NCBI GenBank assembly: GCA_946406115.1
Contig: OX291552.1
Coordinates: forward strand, 6,697,336 to 6,761,335
DNA: 64,000 bases
Reading direction: 5' to 3'
Source: Apoda limacodes
Taxonomy: Eukaryota; Arthropoda; Insecta; Lepidoptera; Limacodidae
Part shown: positions 9,525 through 22,004 of the stretch, piece by piece
How positions within the stretch are numbered: position 1 is the first letter of the stretch
How the letters are laid out: the number at the start of each line of letters is the position of its first letter
Program-made: the position numbers and the translations under genes
Notes under the pieces: model-generated
What the model was told of the DNA's origin: nothing
Databases searched by the model: none
What the model saw: the letters and a program-made list of their open reading frames with translations, nothing else

Positions 9525-10260
9525 TTAGGGTTCCGTACCTCAAAAGGAAAAACGAAACCCATATAGGATCACTTTGTTGTCTATCTGTCTGTAGAGACGT
9601 TTTTCTCAGAAACGCGTTACGGTTGAAATTAATATCAATAACTTAGGTCTACGATTCCTTGTAGGGTTACAAAAATCAAGTTTCTAAGTCAACTCAGTAA
9701 AAAAACATGGCGGAAGAACGACCATTTTTGTCATTTTGGCATTCACAAACAAATTAAAACCTATGGAGTACTTCCCTTACTCCTAGAATTATAAAATTTG
9801 ACACGAGGCAAGGTCTAACATCACTAATTCATTATCTGAATTTTGTTAATTTTTAGTTACAACACATTTAAAAAAAAAGTTTGTTTGTTTATCTGTCAAG
9901 ACCCTTTCCTTAAGAATGCGTGGAGTGATCAAGTTGAAATTAATATCAAATACAAAAGTCTTCAGTCACCTAATGCTATAAAAAAACCAATCTTCTATGT
10001 CAACGCAATAAAAAATACAGCCATTTTTGACGCATTACCTATGGGGTACTTCTCGTTGTCCTAGAATCATGAAATTTGACACAAAGCAAGGCCAGTACAT
10101 CATGAATATAGGAAAAAAAAACCAAATTTGTTAATTTGTAGTCGTAACACATTTGAAAAAAGTTTGTCTGACTGTCTGTCAAGACCCTTTTACTAAAGAA
10201 CGCGTGAAGATATCAAGTTGAAATTAATATCAAATAGTCAAGTTAACGGGCACTTAATGT
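9525..10260 (+). repeat. repeat E, about 2.5 tandem units of ~290 bp
   Basis: Blocks 'TGAAATTAATATCAA', 'AACCTATGGRGTACTTC' and 'CTAGAATYATRAAATTTGAC' recur with ~290-bp spacing, starting near 9596, 9890 and 10180. Related single copies are at 44690 (minus) and 58330. Confidence 0.6.
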
Positions 10261-10359
10261 TAAGTCAATGTGAAAAAAAATTTGCCAAAATACGGATAAC
10301 TTTAACAAAATTAACAATTCCGACAATCGATTGACCACTACCTCGATAATGTCTACAAA

Positions 10360-10450
10360 TCGCACTGGGCCAACGCTGTGTACTGTGACCTAAACCTTTT
10401 TTCTTTGAGGAAAGATTTGGTAGAACACAACAGAAATTGAAGAGAAGTAC
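10360..10450 (+). repeat. dispersed repeat G fragment
   Basis: 'AAATCGCACTGGGCCAACGC' followed by 'GTGACCTAAACC' and a TTCTTTGAGG segment, as in the family consensus. Confidence 0.55.
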
Positions 10451-10459
10451 GTGGACAGC

Positions 10460-12520
10460 AGCTATACGGTGGGCTTGTAACTATTATCAAAGTTTTTCTG
10501 TTTATGTTACGTTATGTTACTCATAGTGATTATTTCATCGAGTATTTTATAGGAATAAAAAGTAATTTTTTTTTTGTTTTGGAAAACGTTTATGGTTGAA
10601 AACGTTGATAAAGGTTCATGTACCTATAATTTTATTAAAAATATAAAGCAAACATAATATATGATGAAATAAAGAGTTAAGTAAATAGATAAAGATTTTC
10701 ACTAAGTACTTTGCTTTATTTTCGCCGTTGAAGTTGTGTCTCCACAGAAGATAGTTTAACAAAACTCATGGTAAAATTGCAATCCTGGATTTCACTTATA
10801 CGCGCACATCCCAAATTTCGATTATGTCTTACAGTTTACACTTTCACTACTTAACTATTTCGTAACTTTGTTCCTGTCTTTATGTATGTATACGCAAAGT
10901 TTTGTGTAGTGAAAAGCGTGTGTGTGTACAGTTATGTCTATAAAATATATTTAATATAATATATTCATTAATAAAAAAAAATAAAAAAAAATAACAAAAA
11001 GATTCAATCTTCTTCCTGTAAATTTAGAATACCTAAACAACCTTCGGCATATTCCTGAAACCTTTTCAGATTTGTAAATTTATTATAATTATCTGAAAAG
11101 TAAAATTCTAAAGAAATCCCTACTTTATGATTTCTCGGCGATAATGTATTTACTAATAAACACATTTTTATATAGTTGTTGTGTGTTCCTTTAGCAGGAT
11201 AATTTAGTTTTTAAATATTTTCATGTAGTATTCAGCTTTTCAAACATTGCGTTTGAAAATCACTTAATGAAGCTTCAATTTAAATGTTTAAGTAATTGTA
11301 ATTACTTGTTTGAAACAATACACATCAAACAAAATAACATAACAATTTTTACATTCATTCAATCAATCATATAAAACACTTATGTAAATAAATTCGATTT
11401 CAAAGGCTCGGCCCTACTCCACTAAATGATAATTCAAAAATTGCAGTCGTTGCCGATGCCCTTTTCTTCGGGTTGCTGTCACCGTCGAAATCCACTCCTC
11501 CAAACTGTATACAAGGAAAAAAGAACCCTACCTGAAACTTTAAAATTCGTTTCAGGCCTAAGCTCCTAATTTATAGAACCAGTTGAGAAATGAACAAGAG
11601 AAAATGCAGGGAAGTTTGAAGAAAAATCCTCTTCTGTTGTATGTTGGTTCAGCATCTAAATAAATAAATAACTATATGTATAATAAATGATTTTACCTTA
11701 TGCTGTGTTAAAAATATTTAAAACACTACATTACTATTAAAAACACTAAACTAATTTTATTTTAAAAGGCGCACTCTTTATCTTTAATTATTTATTAGAC
11801 AGGTCGTCTCGGGACGAAAGCTAAGGATAAACTGACACAATTCTTCATCTGAACTTTCAGCCAACACCCAGTTCATGGGATAAAATAAAGTTACGTTTGT
11901 TAAAATCTCCACTAGAACCCAAGATAAGAGTTTTCACGATTTTTTGTTCCAAATATTTACTTGTGTGAGTTAATCGTCGTGTAAGTCCAAAAACCATAAA
12001 TCCACAGTATAATGCGTTTTCTCTCGGATTTGTTAGGGCTGACAAAACCATATTATGTGAACTTTTTAATTTTCTCAAGGAAAACTTTTTTATTTAGAAA
12101 AATCCATAAACTCGTGTTATCCTAACAATAACACTCTATATAATTCATTCAATAAGATTTTCTTATTTTGGATAAAATTTTATATAATTCTGTATAAATT
12201 ATTCATTTATTTGTTATATAACTTCTTTCGTTATAAATAAGATTTACAAACAAATAGTTCTAATTCGATTATTCCAATTATTTTTATGATTTTCCCCAAA
12301 TCTGCATATTGTTGACATTAAACGTTCGAAAACTATTAATTTTAAATTGTATACTCTTAAAATGTCTAATTTCTATCTAGAATAATCAGTCAGAATGTTG
12401 ATTTTAAATTGATTTAAGATGTTGATAGTTTCTAACAAATTAAATCAATAATATTTGTTTTCTATTTTGTGTCAACCCTTAGGTTTGAATGTTTCAAATA
12501 CCTGTTACTGATATTCCTGC
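10460..12520. other. no gene seen
   Basis: Long AT-rich stretch. The small frame at 12078-11857 (minus) has no recognisable domain. A moderately GC-richer patch at 11400-11530 is unexplained. Confidence 0.4.
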
Positions 12521-12529
12521 TAGACGTAG

Positions 12530-12720
12530 AGATTTTTTTTAGGCACTCATATACAAAACTCGGCCAGTTTAACTTACACTGCCATCGAGTGCCATCTGCC
12601 GGGCTGATTTGTGAATCTAAACCATCCAGAGCGCCTCCCAAACGCATACAAAAAAAATCATTCAAATCGGTCCAGCCGTTTAGGAGGAGTAGAGTGCATA
12701 CACACGTACAGTTGCATTAT
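12530..12720 (-). repeat. dispersed repeat, inverted relative to the gene A intron copy
   Basis: 'GCCATCTGCCGGGCTGATTT', then 'CGGTCCAGCCGTTTAGGAGG', is the reverse complement of 3935-4050. It ends in a short TATA run. Confidence 0.65.
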
Positions 12721-12729
12721 ATATATATA

Positions 12730-13796
12730 AAGGTTTTTTACAAACAAGATTTTTTGTTAACAACATAAAAACTAAAAGGACTTAAAAGTTAGAAGTTGTT
12801 AATATGATCAGAAACAAGCCTTTCCTTCAATTTAACCTGTGACCGATATGACAAGCCACCTTCCGGGTTTATCACCAGACCCTGGATATCAACTTAGACC
12901 ACAATTCTGCTCAATACCATTTAAACAAACTCGAGCTTTATGACATAATTTGTACCTCCTTATTCTGCCTATTTGTACCTCATTTGTCAACTTTTTTTTC
13001 TTGTATTTGTTTATTTACTATGTGCTGTAAAGTATATTCATATCATATCATCATTATACAGCATTATCATCCGATTTCCATGTGTATTCAAAATTCCAGC
13101 TCAATTGAACACCGGGAAGTAACTTGCAATATTTGATTACACACCGGGACAGGTGTCACTAAATAAAAGGTTTTAATAAGAATATCTAAATAATCTTGAT
13201 ACATTGGTACGAGAACAAAATGTTTTTTTGGGAATTTTTGTGGGACTTTGTTTGTTTTAGGTGATATTTAGTTTTCTTAGCGATCTGTATTTCTTCCTTA
13301 AAGTTAGTTTTTAAGAACCATTGCCATGGTCTTTACTATTTTCTTGCTACTGTCACTTTTCTATTTTCTGTCAAATTGAATCAAGGCCAAGCTGAGTCTT
13401 ATTTAAGAGGCCCCAATTGTTTTGGCGCAAATGACTCCTTCCCCGGATTGTTTTCTGATCTATAGTTTTACGCAAAACTTGTTAATTGTTATTTAATTCT
13501 GATACTGTTATCGCAAAGTACTGTTATTTGGTTTCGTGACACCAGACACATGTCGTGTGTTGCCAACCTCATAAACATTTATCACTCAAAATTAGACATG
13601 ACTACTATCACTACTATTATTATTACGAATAGTGATAATGACTGTTATACTATTTATTTTTAGCACTCTATATTTAGGAGCTATTAACACTATATGCTCG
13701 TATTTTATAGTTTTTGACTACGAAAATAGCAGTGTTAAACTATGTTATATACAGAACGCTAAATATTTTAGGAAAATAGCGTCATAAATCTATCTA
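12730..13796. other. no gene seen
   Basis: AT-rich. No frame or matched repeat is supported. Confidence 0.4.
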
Positions 13797-14110
13797 ATAC
13801 TTTTAAACGAGCAATTTTTGTATATATGTATATATATAATCTGAATCTCGGAAACAGCTCAAATGATTTTCATGAAATTCAGTATGCAAGGGATATCGGG
13901 GGCGATAAATCGATCTTGCTAGCTTTCAGTTTTAGAAAACGTCATTTTATCCGTGTTTTCAGGCAATGTTAAACTGAAAAATATGACTTCTGGAAATCTA
14001 TTGGCGAGTAGTAATAATATATTTTACCGATACAGAAACACTAAAGCTACTTGACAATAGATGGCGTTGTTGGAAAAACGAGCAAAGCTCGGTCTTCCAT
14101 GTACTTAAAA
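13797..14110 (+). repeat. dispersed repeat B, copy 2
   Basis: Same order of blocks as at 411: AAACGAGCAATTTTTGTATA, GGCGATAAATCGATCTTGCT, AAACGTCATTTTATCCGTG, and the ACGAGCAAAGCTCGGTCTTC end. Confidence 0.75.
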
Positions 14111-14424
14111 GTTATGCTATGGATTCGCTATCATTTAATGTCTACTAAAGCTGAAATAGTTAATTTAAATATTTTAATAGCATAAATATAAAAATATATT
14201 ATTATTCATAGCCGTCGTGCCGCTTGTTTAGCACATTTCATACGGAAAGGTATCGCTAATAGTATATGACAGCTATAAACAATACAATGAAGCTGAAATA
14301 CAATAGCGTAGTTAGCACGGGAATCTAAATTGCACACGTCTACGAGTATGTATGACTCAGTAAAACTTCAGTCTTTTTCAACAGAAATATTAAGTGTCAT
14401 CGCATCAAAAACCTTATATCATCA

Positions 14425-14703
14425 ATGCCGCGAAAAGTGCTAATTGTCTACGTCATAGAAACTAACGGGAAAGTCACAGGTACTTGTATAGAAAATTATT
14501 TAAATTGTCATTGTATCAAGTCCTACGCTTCAAAAGTTTGCACTGTTTGTCGAGTTCACACCGTAACACTTATAACGCCTAAGCGACTGAGGTGGGTTCA
14601 GGAAGTTTATCCCTACAGGGGGTCAACAAATATCTTTTGGGTAGAAATTGTAAAGGACAGACGAACTGAGCACGTTTTTTATAAATGGCAACTTAGATAC
14701 TGA
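14425..14703 (+). CDS. unsupported 92-residue reading frame, possibly spurious
   Basis: It runs from ATG to TGA and begins MPRKVLIVYVIETNGKV. There are six Cys, none in a pattern I recognise, and a basic patch TPKRLRWVQEVY. No TATA box, splice signal or neighbour supports it. The surrounding sequence is not a repeat that I can match, which is the only reason for listing it. It may be chance or a degraded element. Confidence 0.15.
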   Translation: MPRKVLIVYVIETNGKVTGTCIENYLNCHCIKSYASKVCTVCRVHTVTLITPKRLRWVQEVYPYRGSTNIFWVEIVKDRRTEHVFYKWQLRY

Positions 14704-15119
14704 TTCTTACGTAAAATAAGTGTTTTTTTTAAACATTAATCCAACTTCAAATTTACCAAAAAGTAAAAAATAAGACCCTGTAGCAGACTTATATGACATG
14801 TTTTATGTGTCTTAAAGTCGAGTGCCAAAAATTAAATACAAGTAAAGATAAGTAAAATAGTTCTGTTAGCATCAGACATTAATGTTCTGTCAGTTTGTCT
14901 GCTTCAAGGGCAGTGGAACTCTACTTCAATGCGAATAAAACATGTAGCTAAATGTTTTTCTATATAAGTATAATAGTTAGATCCTGACTAGGAAAGTATA
15001 AGTATTTAAACTAAAAAAGAATTTTCTAAATTGGTGCAGTCTTTGAGTAATCGAATAATATACATTAAATAAAAATTGTGGCGTATTGAGAAACTCCTCC
15101 TATTGTAAAATCGGTTAAA

Positions 15120-15425
15120 AAGTTTCTGCGGGCCCATATTCTTGAATTATCACAGATTTTACTTTGATGCGTCACAAATCTGGTTGTCATACAGCCTGGA
15201 GGACCCAAGAAATGCTTTTGCAGGACAACATTCAAGTAGATGACGTGGCCTACTTAGTCGCCGGATTTAAACGCGACTGAGCACGCCTGTGATATGCTAC
15301 AGAGGCGTGTTTTGAGAGACCTGAGGCAATCTATACCCCACACAGCAACGGCAAGACCTAGTTACTCAAATTCCATTATGAGCGATTGTCGTAGGATTAG
15401 ATCAATAACCTCATAGTCATAAATT
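15120..15425 (+). pseudogene. Tc1-like transposase relic
   Basis: A frame starting at 15246 reads WPT*SPDLNATEHACDMLQRR, the C-terminal signature of Tc1/mariner-type DDE transposases (family form WPxxSPDLNPIEHxWD). It has a stop in place of the usual residue before SPDLN. The Glu codon at 15279-15281 would be the third catalytic residue. Upstream, LQDN at about 15218-15229 resembles the second-Asp motif, but it is in another frame and only 55 nt away, so a deletion and a frameshift have removed the spacing (about 34 residues in the family). The copy is clearly inactive. Confidence 0.8.
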
Positions 15426-15429
15426 CAAT

Positions 15430-16375
15430 AAATATACAATATTTATCAAGAATTGTTTATAAAGAATAAATTTTAATCACGGTTTTAATTTTTTGTCAGG
15501 CACCATCATTAGACATCGTTTCATATTTTATCCATAATATATTGTAACTAGCTTTTGCCAGTTTGGTTATCGGCGTAGGATTCTTCTCCTAAGATATTTA
15601 TTGAAATATAACGATGTAAAGGAAAATTTTGTTTTAAATTAATTTGTGATGAATAACGTACTTATTTGGATAAGGATTAATATCATGTTTATAGAAACTC
15701 ATTCGCAAATAATGCATTATTTAGGAACAAATTTGGTTAGCATAAAAAAGGAGCCAACCTTAAAATATAGACATACGCTGTCACGGAATTTTTTAAAGAA
15801 CTTTTAAAGAGAAACAATTCTGTCATACATGATTTTTGCGAAACTTTAACCGTTTACGCAGCGCACGGAGCGGAAGCTCTCAAAAGGAAATAAACTCCCG
15901 ATTTTGAAACATTCTTCATTGGTTCTCCGCTCCTATCGGTCTTAGCGTAATGATATATAGCCTACAGCCTTCCTCGATAAATGGGCTATCTAACACTGAA
16001 AGAAATTTTCAAATCAGACAAATACTTTCTAAGATTAGCATGTTCAAACAAACAAACTCTTCAGCTTTATATATTAGTATATAGAGTATAGATTTTAAAG
16101 TTAAATCTATTAAATTTCTGTCAAAGCTTTTTTTTCGATGTGAAACATCTAGTCCATTGAAATGTTACATGAGCTCTGCATTTGTTAGAGGACGCAATTT
16201 TATTTTTGGAACATTTTTAAGAATATATTTTCAATGAAAAAAAACAAAAATTAGTTAAACATTTCGTTTTGACCGAATTCTCATCAGCATTGACGAACCC
16301 GGTCAACTTTGGAGCGCTGTAACAGCGTTTTAAATGAATGACATTAAAAAAAATTACAGAGAAAAATAAAAAGGC
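15430..16375. other. no gene seen
   Basis: AT-rich, no matched repeat. Confidence 0.4.
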
Positions 16376-16825
16376 GGGAAGCTCCACTCAGCGCTTCCCA
16401 CGGTACGTGTCCATACCGAGGCTAACTTAGCGTACATCCCCCGAAGGAGTAGAGGTGTGAAATCATAAATGGTATAACTATTAAATTATCGTTGCAGCCG
16501 AAGCTGAAGACCGAAGTCTTAATATGTAGTTTCAGGAACAAATCCTTGTGCGTGCATAGCACAAACACTCAGCCTTAGGCCAAAGAGTGTGGCATCCGTT
16601 CGCACAGACACAGCCATGACATTGTCAAGAGAGCACGCCTCGTGTTAAGCACACTCCGAAGAGCAGGACGCAATAAACCCCACTGAACCATTTGTGTAGG
16701 TACTAATTATTATGTACCAATGGAACAGCCATGGAATTCACCAAGAGGGCACGCCCCATGCTTAACACACTCCGTAGAGCAAGACGCAATAAGCCCCACT
16801 GCATCCATGTAACTTCAGTCGTAGA
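16376..16825 (+). repeat. unclassified GC-richer block with an imperfect direct repeat
   Basis: A ~80-bp segment (about 16610-16690: 'CAGCCATGACATTGTCAAG', 'GAGAGCACGCCTCGTGTTAA', 'ACTCCGAAGAGCAGGACGCA') recurs at about 16726-16806 ('CAGCCATGGAATTCACCAAG', 'AGGGCACGCCCCATGCTTAA', 'ACTCCGTAGAGCAAGACGCA'). No frame runs through both copies. Function and class are unknown. Confidence 0.5.
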
Positions 16826-16899
16826 TTATAAATGATATATTTCGGTTTTCAAGCCGGCGTCCACACCATACATGATCAAGGATTCATAAACAGGTTAAA

Positions 16900-18400
16900 T
16901 GTATAGGTATTTTATCAGTTCAAGTACGAAGAATTATAGTTTATAGTTTATTTGATCGATTAACGATAGAATAATTGTGAGTTAGATTATTTATGTAATA
17001 TTCAGTATCGCAGCTTTTCAGGAATTTAGTCGCGAGCCAAATATGATTCCATGAGTTGTTACCAGTCGCGTAGGTGAAGTATCACTGTCGCCTTCACGTA
17101 ATCAGCGTCTGACTCCCCACAACTTGGCAACGGTTTACGTGTCAATTTAAATAAAACAACAATTGACTTCTTTCGCAGTTTTTCGACTCTGACAGACAGC
17201 TCGGGGCAAGGACCTTTACCCTTCTACACTGTGTAATCTGCTGTCGTCGTTCAAGTCGCTCGGCACTGAACTCACATTCGTATTTAAACCAAACAAACGG
17301 ATCGAAACGTTAGGCGAGAGATGTTCAAACCGTCTGTGAGCTCAGCCGATGTAACTTGAAGCCACTAACGAATGTTAACGATAAACATTCTGAGAGACCA
17401 GTAGGTTTTAAGCTTCCGATCCCCGGGCATGCCTCCATCATCATCTCCTTGTCTCCTCTTTACTTTACTCAGGCGAGGCCTTTTTACCTGTAGTGTATAG
17501 CAGCAGTATAAGCAATCAAACATAAGAAGCAACATCCATCGCTAAATCAAGCAAAAGAGTCGCATTCCAATTTTCAGGTCACTACATCACTACCACCTTT
17601 TATTAGCCATCAGAAAGGTACATAATTCCTCTCATGTTAGAATGTATTCACTCAATAATACATTGCATTTTATATCAATTTATCGCATTTTGCATATGCC
17701 CACTTCATACGCTTTCTTTATATTTGGTGGCACCTATGTCTACGTAAACTTATGCTATCCCGGGTGTTCTAGTAATAAAATTTATTTTATTTTCGAATTT
17801 AGGTTTTTAACTACATAAATGTGTTAAGCCCGTCTTTAGAAAGTCTACAAAAATATTAAAGACCTCCACCGCCACGATCCTGGCTAACTTTTTCTAAGTC
17901 CTCGATCTTCCACGATCCTATTTAATATCCTATTATTTTGATAATTATGTTAGTTTTATATAACAATTTTATTTTATGTATATATATATTTTTTTTTTAT
18001 AAAATTTAATATTATTAAGGACGAAGATGGCTTGGTAGACGGGTAGGCTTGGCAGATGGGTACATCATCTACAAGATTGGTCTGAAGTAATTTTTTGTTT
18101 AATGTATAAAAAAAAGATAGAGCGTAATTTTGTTTTGATATTTTTTTTCAAGTTAGAGCTACTTATATCTTGCTTGGAATTCATACTTCACAGCGGTGCA
18201 TTCGCTTTACAAAAGGACGGGCATTAGAACGTTTGGACCTGATATACCCATATTTAAAAACATAAACGAGTACAAACCATACCAAAAGAATAATATCATC
18301 CAATATTAAAATTTCCAATACCCCATGGGGGATAAATTTTACTTAGTGCTTTCTTACGTTATACTAGGTACCTCTGAACAAAAGTCTAATATCAAGGTAT
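16900..18400. other. no gene called; GC-richer patch at 17020-17480
   Basis: The 17020-17480 part is less AT-rich than its surroundings and has a TATTTAAA-like box near 17280, but no frame or splice structure supports a gene. The remainder is AT-rich. Confidence 0.35.
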
Positions 18401-18442
18401 TTTGGGCTGTGCGTTGATATATCAGTCAGTTACTTTATTTCT

Positions 18443-18443
18443 T

Positions 18444-18477
<34 letters not shown>

Positions 18478-18478
18478 A
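18443..18478. repeat. TA dinucleotide microsatellite
   Basis: An uninterrupted TATA run with one T insertion. The 127-residue frame that spans it is largely a product of this run. Confidence 0.9.
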
Positions 18479-18834
18479 GTATAAGAAGGATTATAAAAAA
18501 GTCGGAAGCTTTACGGCATACGACCATATTATGTGTATTGACATTGTAAGTAAGCACGCAATCGTAGCTTTAATTAAGCGAACGTGGGAAGCACGGGATT
18601 CCCTCGAATATGCAACAAGCGAGACTCGTGCTAAGTGCTTGGTTAAAAATAAACTGTCCACGTGCATTGTGCGCGAGACCCAGAGAACTCAGACCGCGTT
18701 ATGTAGGGCAATGATCGACAAATCAAGGTCGGTCGTTCGTTTCTCGCACTCGTATAACTATTTTAATGACTCATTCTGTATTTGATATAATAATATGTGT
18801 CTGAGTGGTAAATTAGTTAATAATATTGCACTAA

Positions 18835-19130
18835 TCCTACTAATATTATAAATGTGAAAGTTTGTTTGGATGGATGTTTGTTACTCTTTCACGCTTCAAC
18901 CACTGGACGAATCGGGATGAAACTTGGCATACATATAGGTTAGGTCCTGGAATAGCATATAGGCTACTCTTTATCCCGAAATTCCTTCGGGAATAACTAT
19001 AAACGAGCTTTAACGAACTATAGCTACAGCTTGATATAGCAAACTTCATTAGTGTAATTAAGGAGTTAATCACAGTCGCCGATAACCGAATTAAGGGCGG
19101 GCGGAGCCGCTGGCAAAGTCTAGCTAGAAA
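18835..19130 (+). repeat. dispersed repeat C, copy 1 of a tandem pair
   Basis: It starts 'ACTAATATTATAAATGTGAA' and ends 'GGGCGGAGCCGCTGGCAAAG' then TCTAG. This is an abundant lepidopteran family. Other copies are at 33180 (minus), 48175 (minus), 55545 and 60230 (minus). Confidence 0.75.
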
Positions 19131-19436
19131 TAAACTTCATCCACACTAATATAATAAGTGCAAAAGTAACTACGTCTGTCTGTCTGCCTGTCTTAAACAT
19201 AAACCGCTGAACCGATTTAGATGCAATCTGGTATGGATAAGGTTTGAGTCCTGGGGACATAGGATAGTTTTTATCCCGAAAAATTCAAAAGTTCCCACGG
19301 GAATAACTATAACCGAGCTTAAACGAACTATAACTACAGCTATAGCAAACTTCATTAGTATAATTAAAGGGTTGACGTAAAAATTTCACGCCTATAACCG
19401 AATTTAGGGTGGGCATAGCCGCCAGCAAAATCTAGT
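19131..19436 (+). repeat. dispersed repeat C, copy 2 of the pair
   Basis: Same order as 18835-19130 ('ACTAATATAATAAGTGCAAA' to 'GGGTGGGCATAGCCGCC' and ATCTAG), immediately adjacent and head-to-tail, but clearly diverged from it. Confidence 0.7.
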
Positions 19437-19554
19437 CGTTTAATGTTATTCTGGCGGATCTCGCGGTGTACTTCTGCTAAAAATCCTGTTGCACCGTTGT
19501 TGGCGTAAAATAATAGAGCCCAAACAATATAGTACTATAGGAAATCCTTTGTTT

Positions 19555-19900
19555 TAACCGACTTCAAAAAAGGAGGAGGTTCTGTGTTCGACGGGTATAT
19601 TTTTTTTAATATTTTAATACCTATGTAACACAGGTTTTCAGATAATAGTTTTTCGACAAAAGAATTTCCGAAAAAAAATATAATATTAACAGTGTCTGGA
19701 AATACCTTAAGTGAATAATAAATTGTATGCATAACTTAAGATAGGTTATAAGTTGTGTATATATTATATATTGTGTATGAATTATATTTATTACGTATAA
19801 TACACGCATTAAGTTAGGGTTCCCTAGAATGAGAATTATTGCGGATAACTAAAAACTTATGAACCGACTTTACCTGAAACATTTTTATTGTTAGTATTTA
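19555..19900 (+). repeat. 'CCGACTTCAAAAAAGGAGG' family repeat
   Basis: The start 'ACCGACTTCAAAAAAGGAGG' followed by a TTCGACGGGT block matches 22092, and distantly 46270 and 51600. Confidence 0.6.
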
Positions 19901-19989
19901 TAAAGCCATATTTTCATGACTTTTTTAGATATATTTAGGCAACACCTTAGGCATCACATACAGGTTGCCGATCATTCAAAATTCACATA

Positions 19990-21357
19990 ACTTCTTTCTT
20001 GAAGAACCCTGTAGTCCTTAAACTTGGCAGAAAGCTCATTCATGAATTTCGCAAATTACTTACTTATTACATACATATACACTATTATTACGTAATCAGT
20101 CGTAATAAAAGGTTTCAAATCTGCACAGTTAATGTATCCTCTGGAGTGCAACAGGGATCTATATTAGGTCCCGTCCTATTTATTTTATTTATCAATGACA
20201 TAAAAGAATGTTCTCTCTAAATTCTCACTTTCTCATGTATGCTGACGATTTAAAAATATACAAAACAACTATAAATACCAATGACATGATTTATTTAAAT
20301 AGATTTTCAGACTATTGCATTAAAAATAAATTCCAACTTAGCCTTTCTAAATGTGTAACAATTACTTTTACCAAAAATAAATACAATTTTAGTAATAAAT
20401 ACAGTTTACTCAATATAGATTTGAAATCCGTCCAATCAATAAGAGACCTAGGAGTCTCATTAGATTCTAAACTGCACCTGGACCCGAACATAACGGCGAT
20501 TAAAGGTAAAGCACTCAGAATATATAGTTTTATCATGAGATCTACCCATGACTTTAAACGCCCCTTCTTATTTCTTTACAAATCTCTTGTACGCGCTCAG
20601 TTATAATATGTTGTATCAATATGGAACCCTATACTTAACAAATACGCAGAATCACTTGAGAAAATTCAATGCAAATTCTTACGAAATATTCACTTCAAAT
20701 TCCATCGTATTCGCCAAACATACACACAGCTACTGGAAGAATATAATCTACATAGCTTAGAAAGCAGGCGTAAACTTTTAAGTGCTATGACTTTATATAA
20801 AAATTTGCAACAACAAGTTTGACTGTACTGAACTGAGCGCCACCTCTCTGCGTGTAGAACCTACGCAGGGGAACGTGCACCGCTTCGTCGACTAACTGAA
20901 ACATTTATCAACACTTTTCTGGACCTAGATATTTTCGCATTTTTAGAGCAAAACTTAAGAAATAAATAATAGAAGCATTAAAAACCTAAAAGTATAAAAA
21001 GCAGCAAAATTTACTGCTTAATTCTCTTCTCTTTTTTGCGCATTTCTCTGTAAACTTTGTACCTTCCAATAGAAAGCTACTAATATTATATATATTTATA
21101 ATTGTATGTACCTAATCTCTGTGTAATGTACTTAAGATATCTTATATCAAACTATGTAACACGTTTTATTTTCTTTTTTTTTAGATGTTATTTAGTATAA
21201 TTTTGTTAGTAGGTATTTCGAGTGACGCAATCTACAAATCCGTGGATTGCACAATAATTTAATTAACTATGAAATATGTTTATTATTAAGTTTCAATGTG
21301 ACAACTGTTGGTTACCCCCAATAAAGAAAATGAAAATAAAATAAAAAAAAAAAAATA
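19990..21357 (+). mobile_element. decayed 5'-truncated LINE with reverse transcriptase C-half
   Basis: Two overlapping frames read SSGVQQGSILGPVLFILFIN (19999-20220) and MYADDLKIYKTT (from ~20235). Then IRDLGVSLDSKLHLDPNI and a C-terminal region broken by stops follow after 20606. The YADD catalytic motif survives, but the GVPQG-type motif reads GVQQG and a frameshift lies near 20215. The 3' end has AATAAAG at 21320 and an A-rich tail at 21340-21355. This is a jockey/CR1-group element that cannot be active. Confidence 0.8.
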
Positions 21358-21599
21358 GTCATCTGATAAGATGCTATGCTATAAAAGGCAGAGCCGTGAA
21401 GATCTTCATCGAATGAAGCCAATTTGTAAAATAGAAATAGACTTTATTCAAAAACTTCTTACGTGCAGGCTCTTTGAAACTCTAAGTCTAAGTGCGTTAA
21501 AATTTAGGAAAAATTACATAAAATTATTAATTAAATAAAAAAAAAACGACTAAAACTGCTTTTATTTACAGCTTTTCAGTTTTAGTTTTTTTTTTTTAC

Positions 21600-21790
21600 T
21601 TTTTAAAGTGTGAACTTTATTGCACGCGCTTGGTTGGGGACCTATTTCGTTGAACGAACGTCCGTACGGGCGATCAAGGGGAAAGCGTGGCGGGGTAGGG
21701 GAAGAGGGGCGGGGAAGGGGAAGAGGGGCGGATAAGCGCGCGCATAGAGCCGCTGCCTCTCTCGCTCTCAGTTCTCACTTTTGCAGTGCG
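21600..21790. other. G-rich low-complexity patch
   Basis: From 21690 to 21732 the plus strand has repeated GGGG and GAGGGGCGGGG blocks, a G-quadruplex-capable stretch, followed by GCGCGCGC. It contrasts strongly with the AT-rich surroundings. The open frames here are compositional and I do not call a gene. Confidence 0.5.
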
Positions 21791-22004
21791 TCCCGCTTTT
21801 GACTTGCACTTGACTATTTTAAGTACCTTATAACACTTGGGAGAATGAATAACTTTCATTTGAGACCTCATTTATCAAAATCGGTCCACCTGTCTAGGCT
21901 ACAGTAGATCCCATAATGGAACGGAAATACCCTCATAGGTACATACATACATGTGAAACATTACTCTCCTTCTGGCTCACCCGGGTAAAAACTGGCAGAC
22001 GTAG

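Noticed and set aside
18402..18785. 127-residue frame
   Set aside because: It includes a run of alternating Ile/Tyr from the TA microsatellite, and the rest has no recognisable motif.
21620..21871. GC-rich frames on both strands
   Set aside because: Low-complexity Gly/Arg/Glu composition from the G-rich tract, with no start context.
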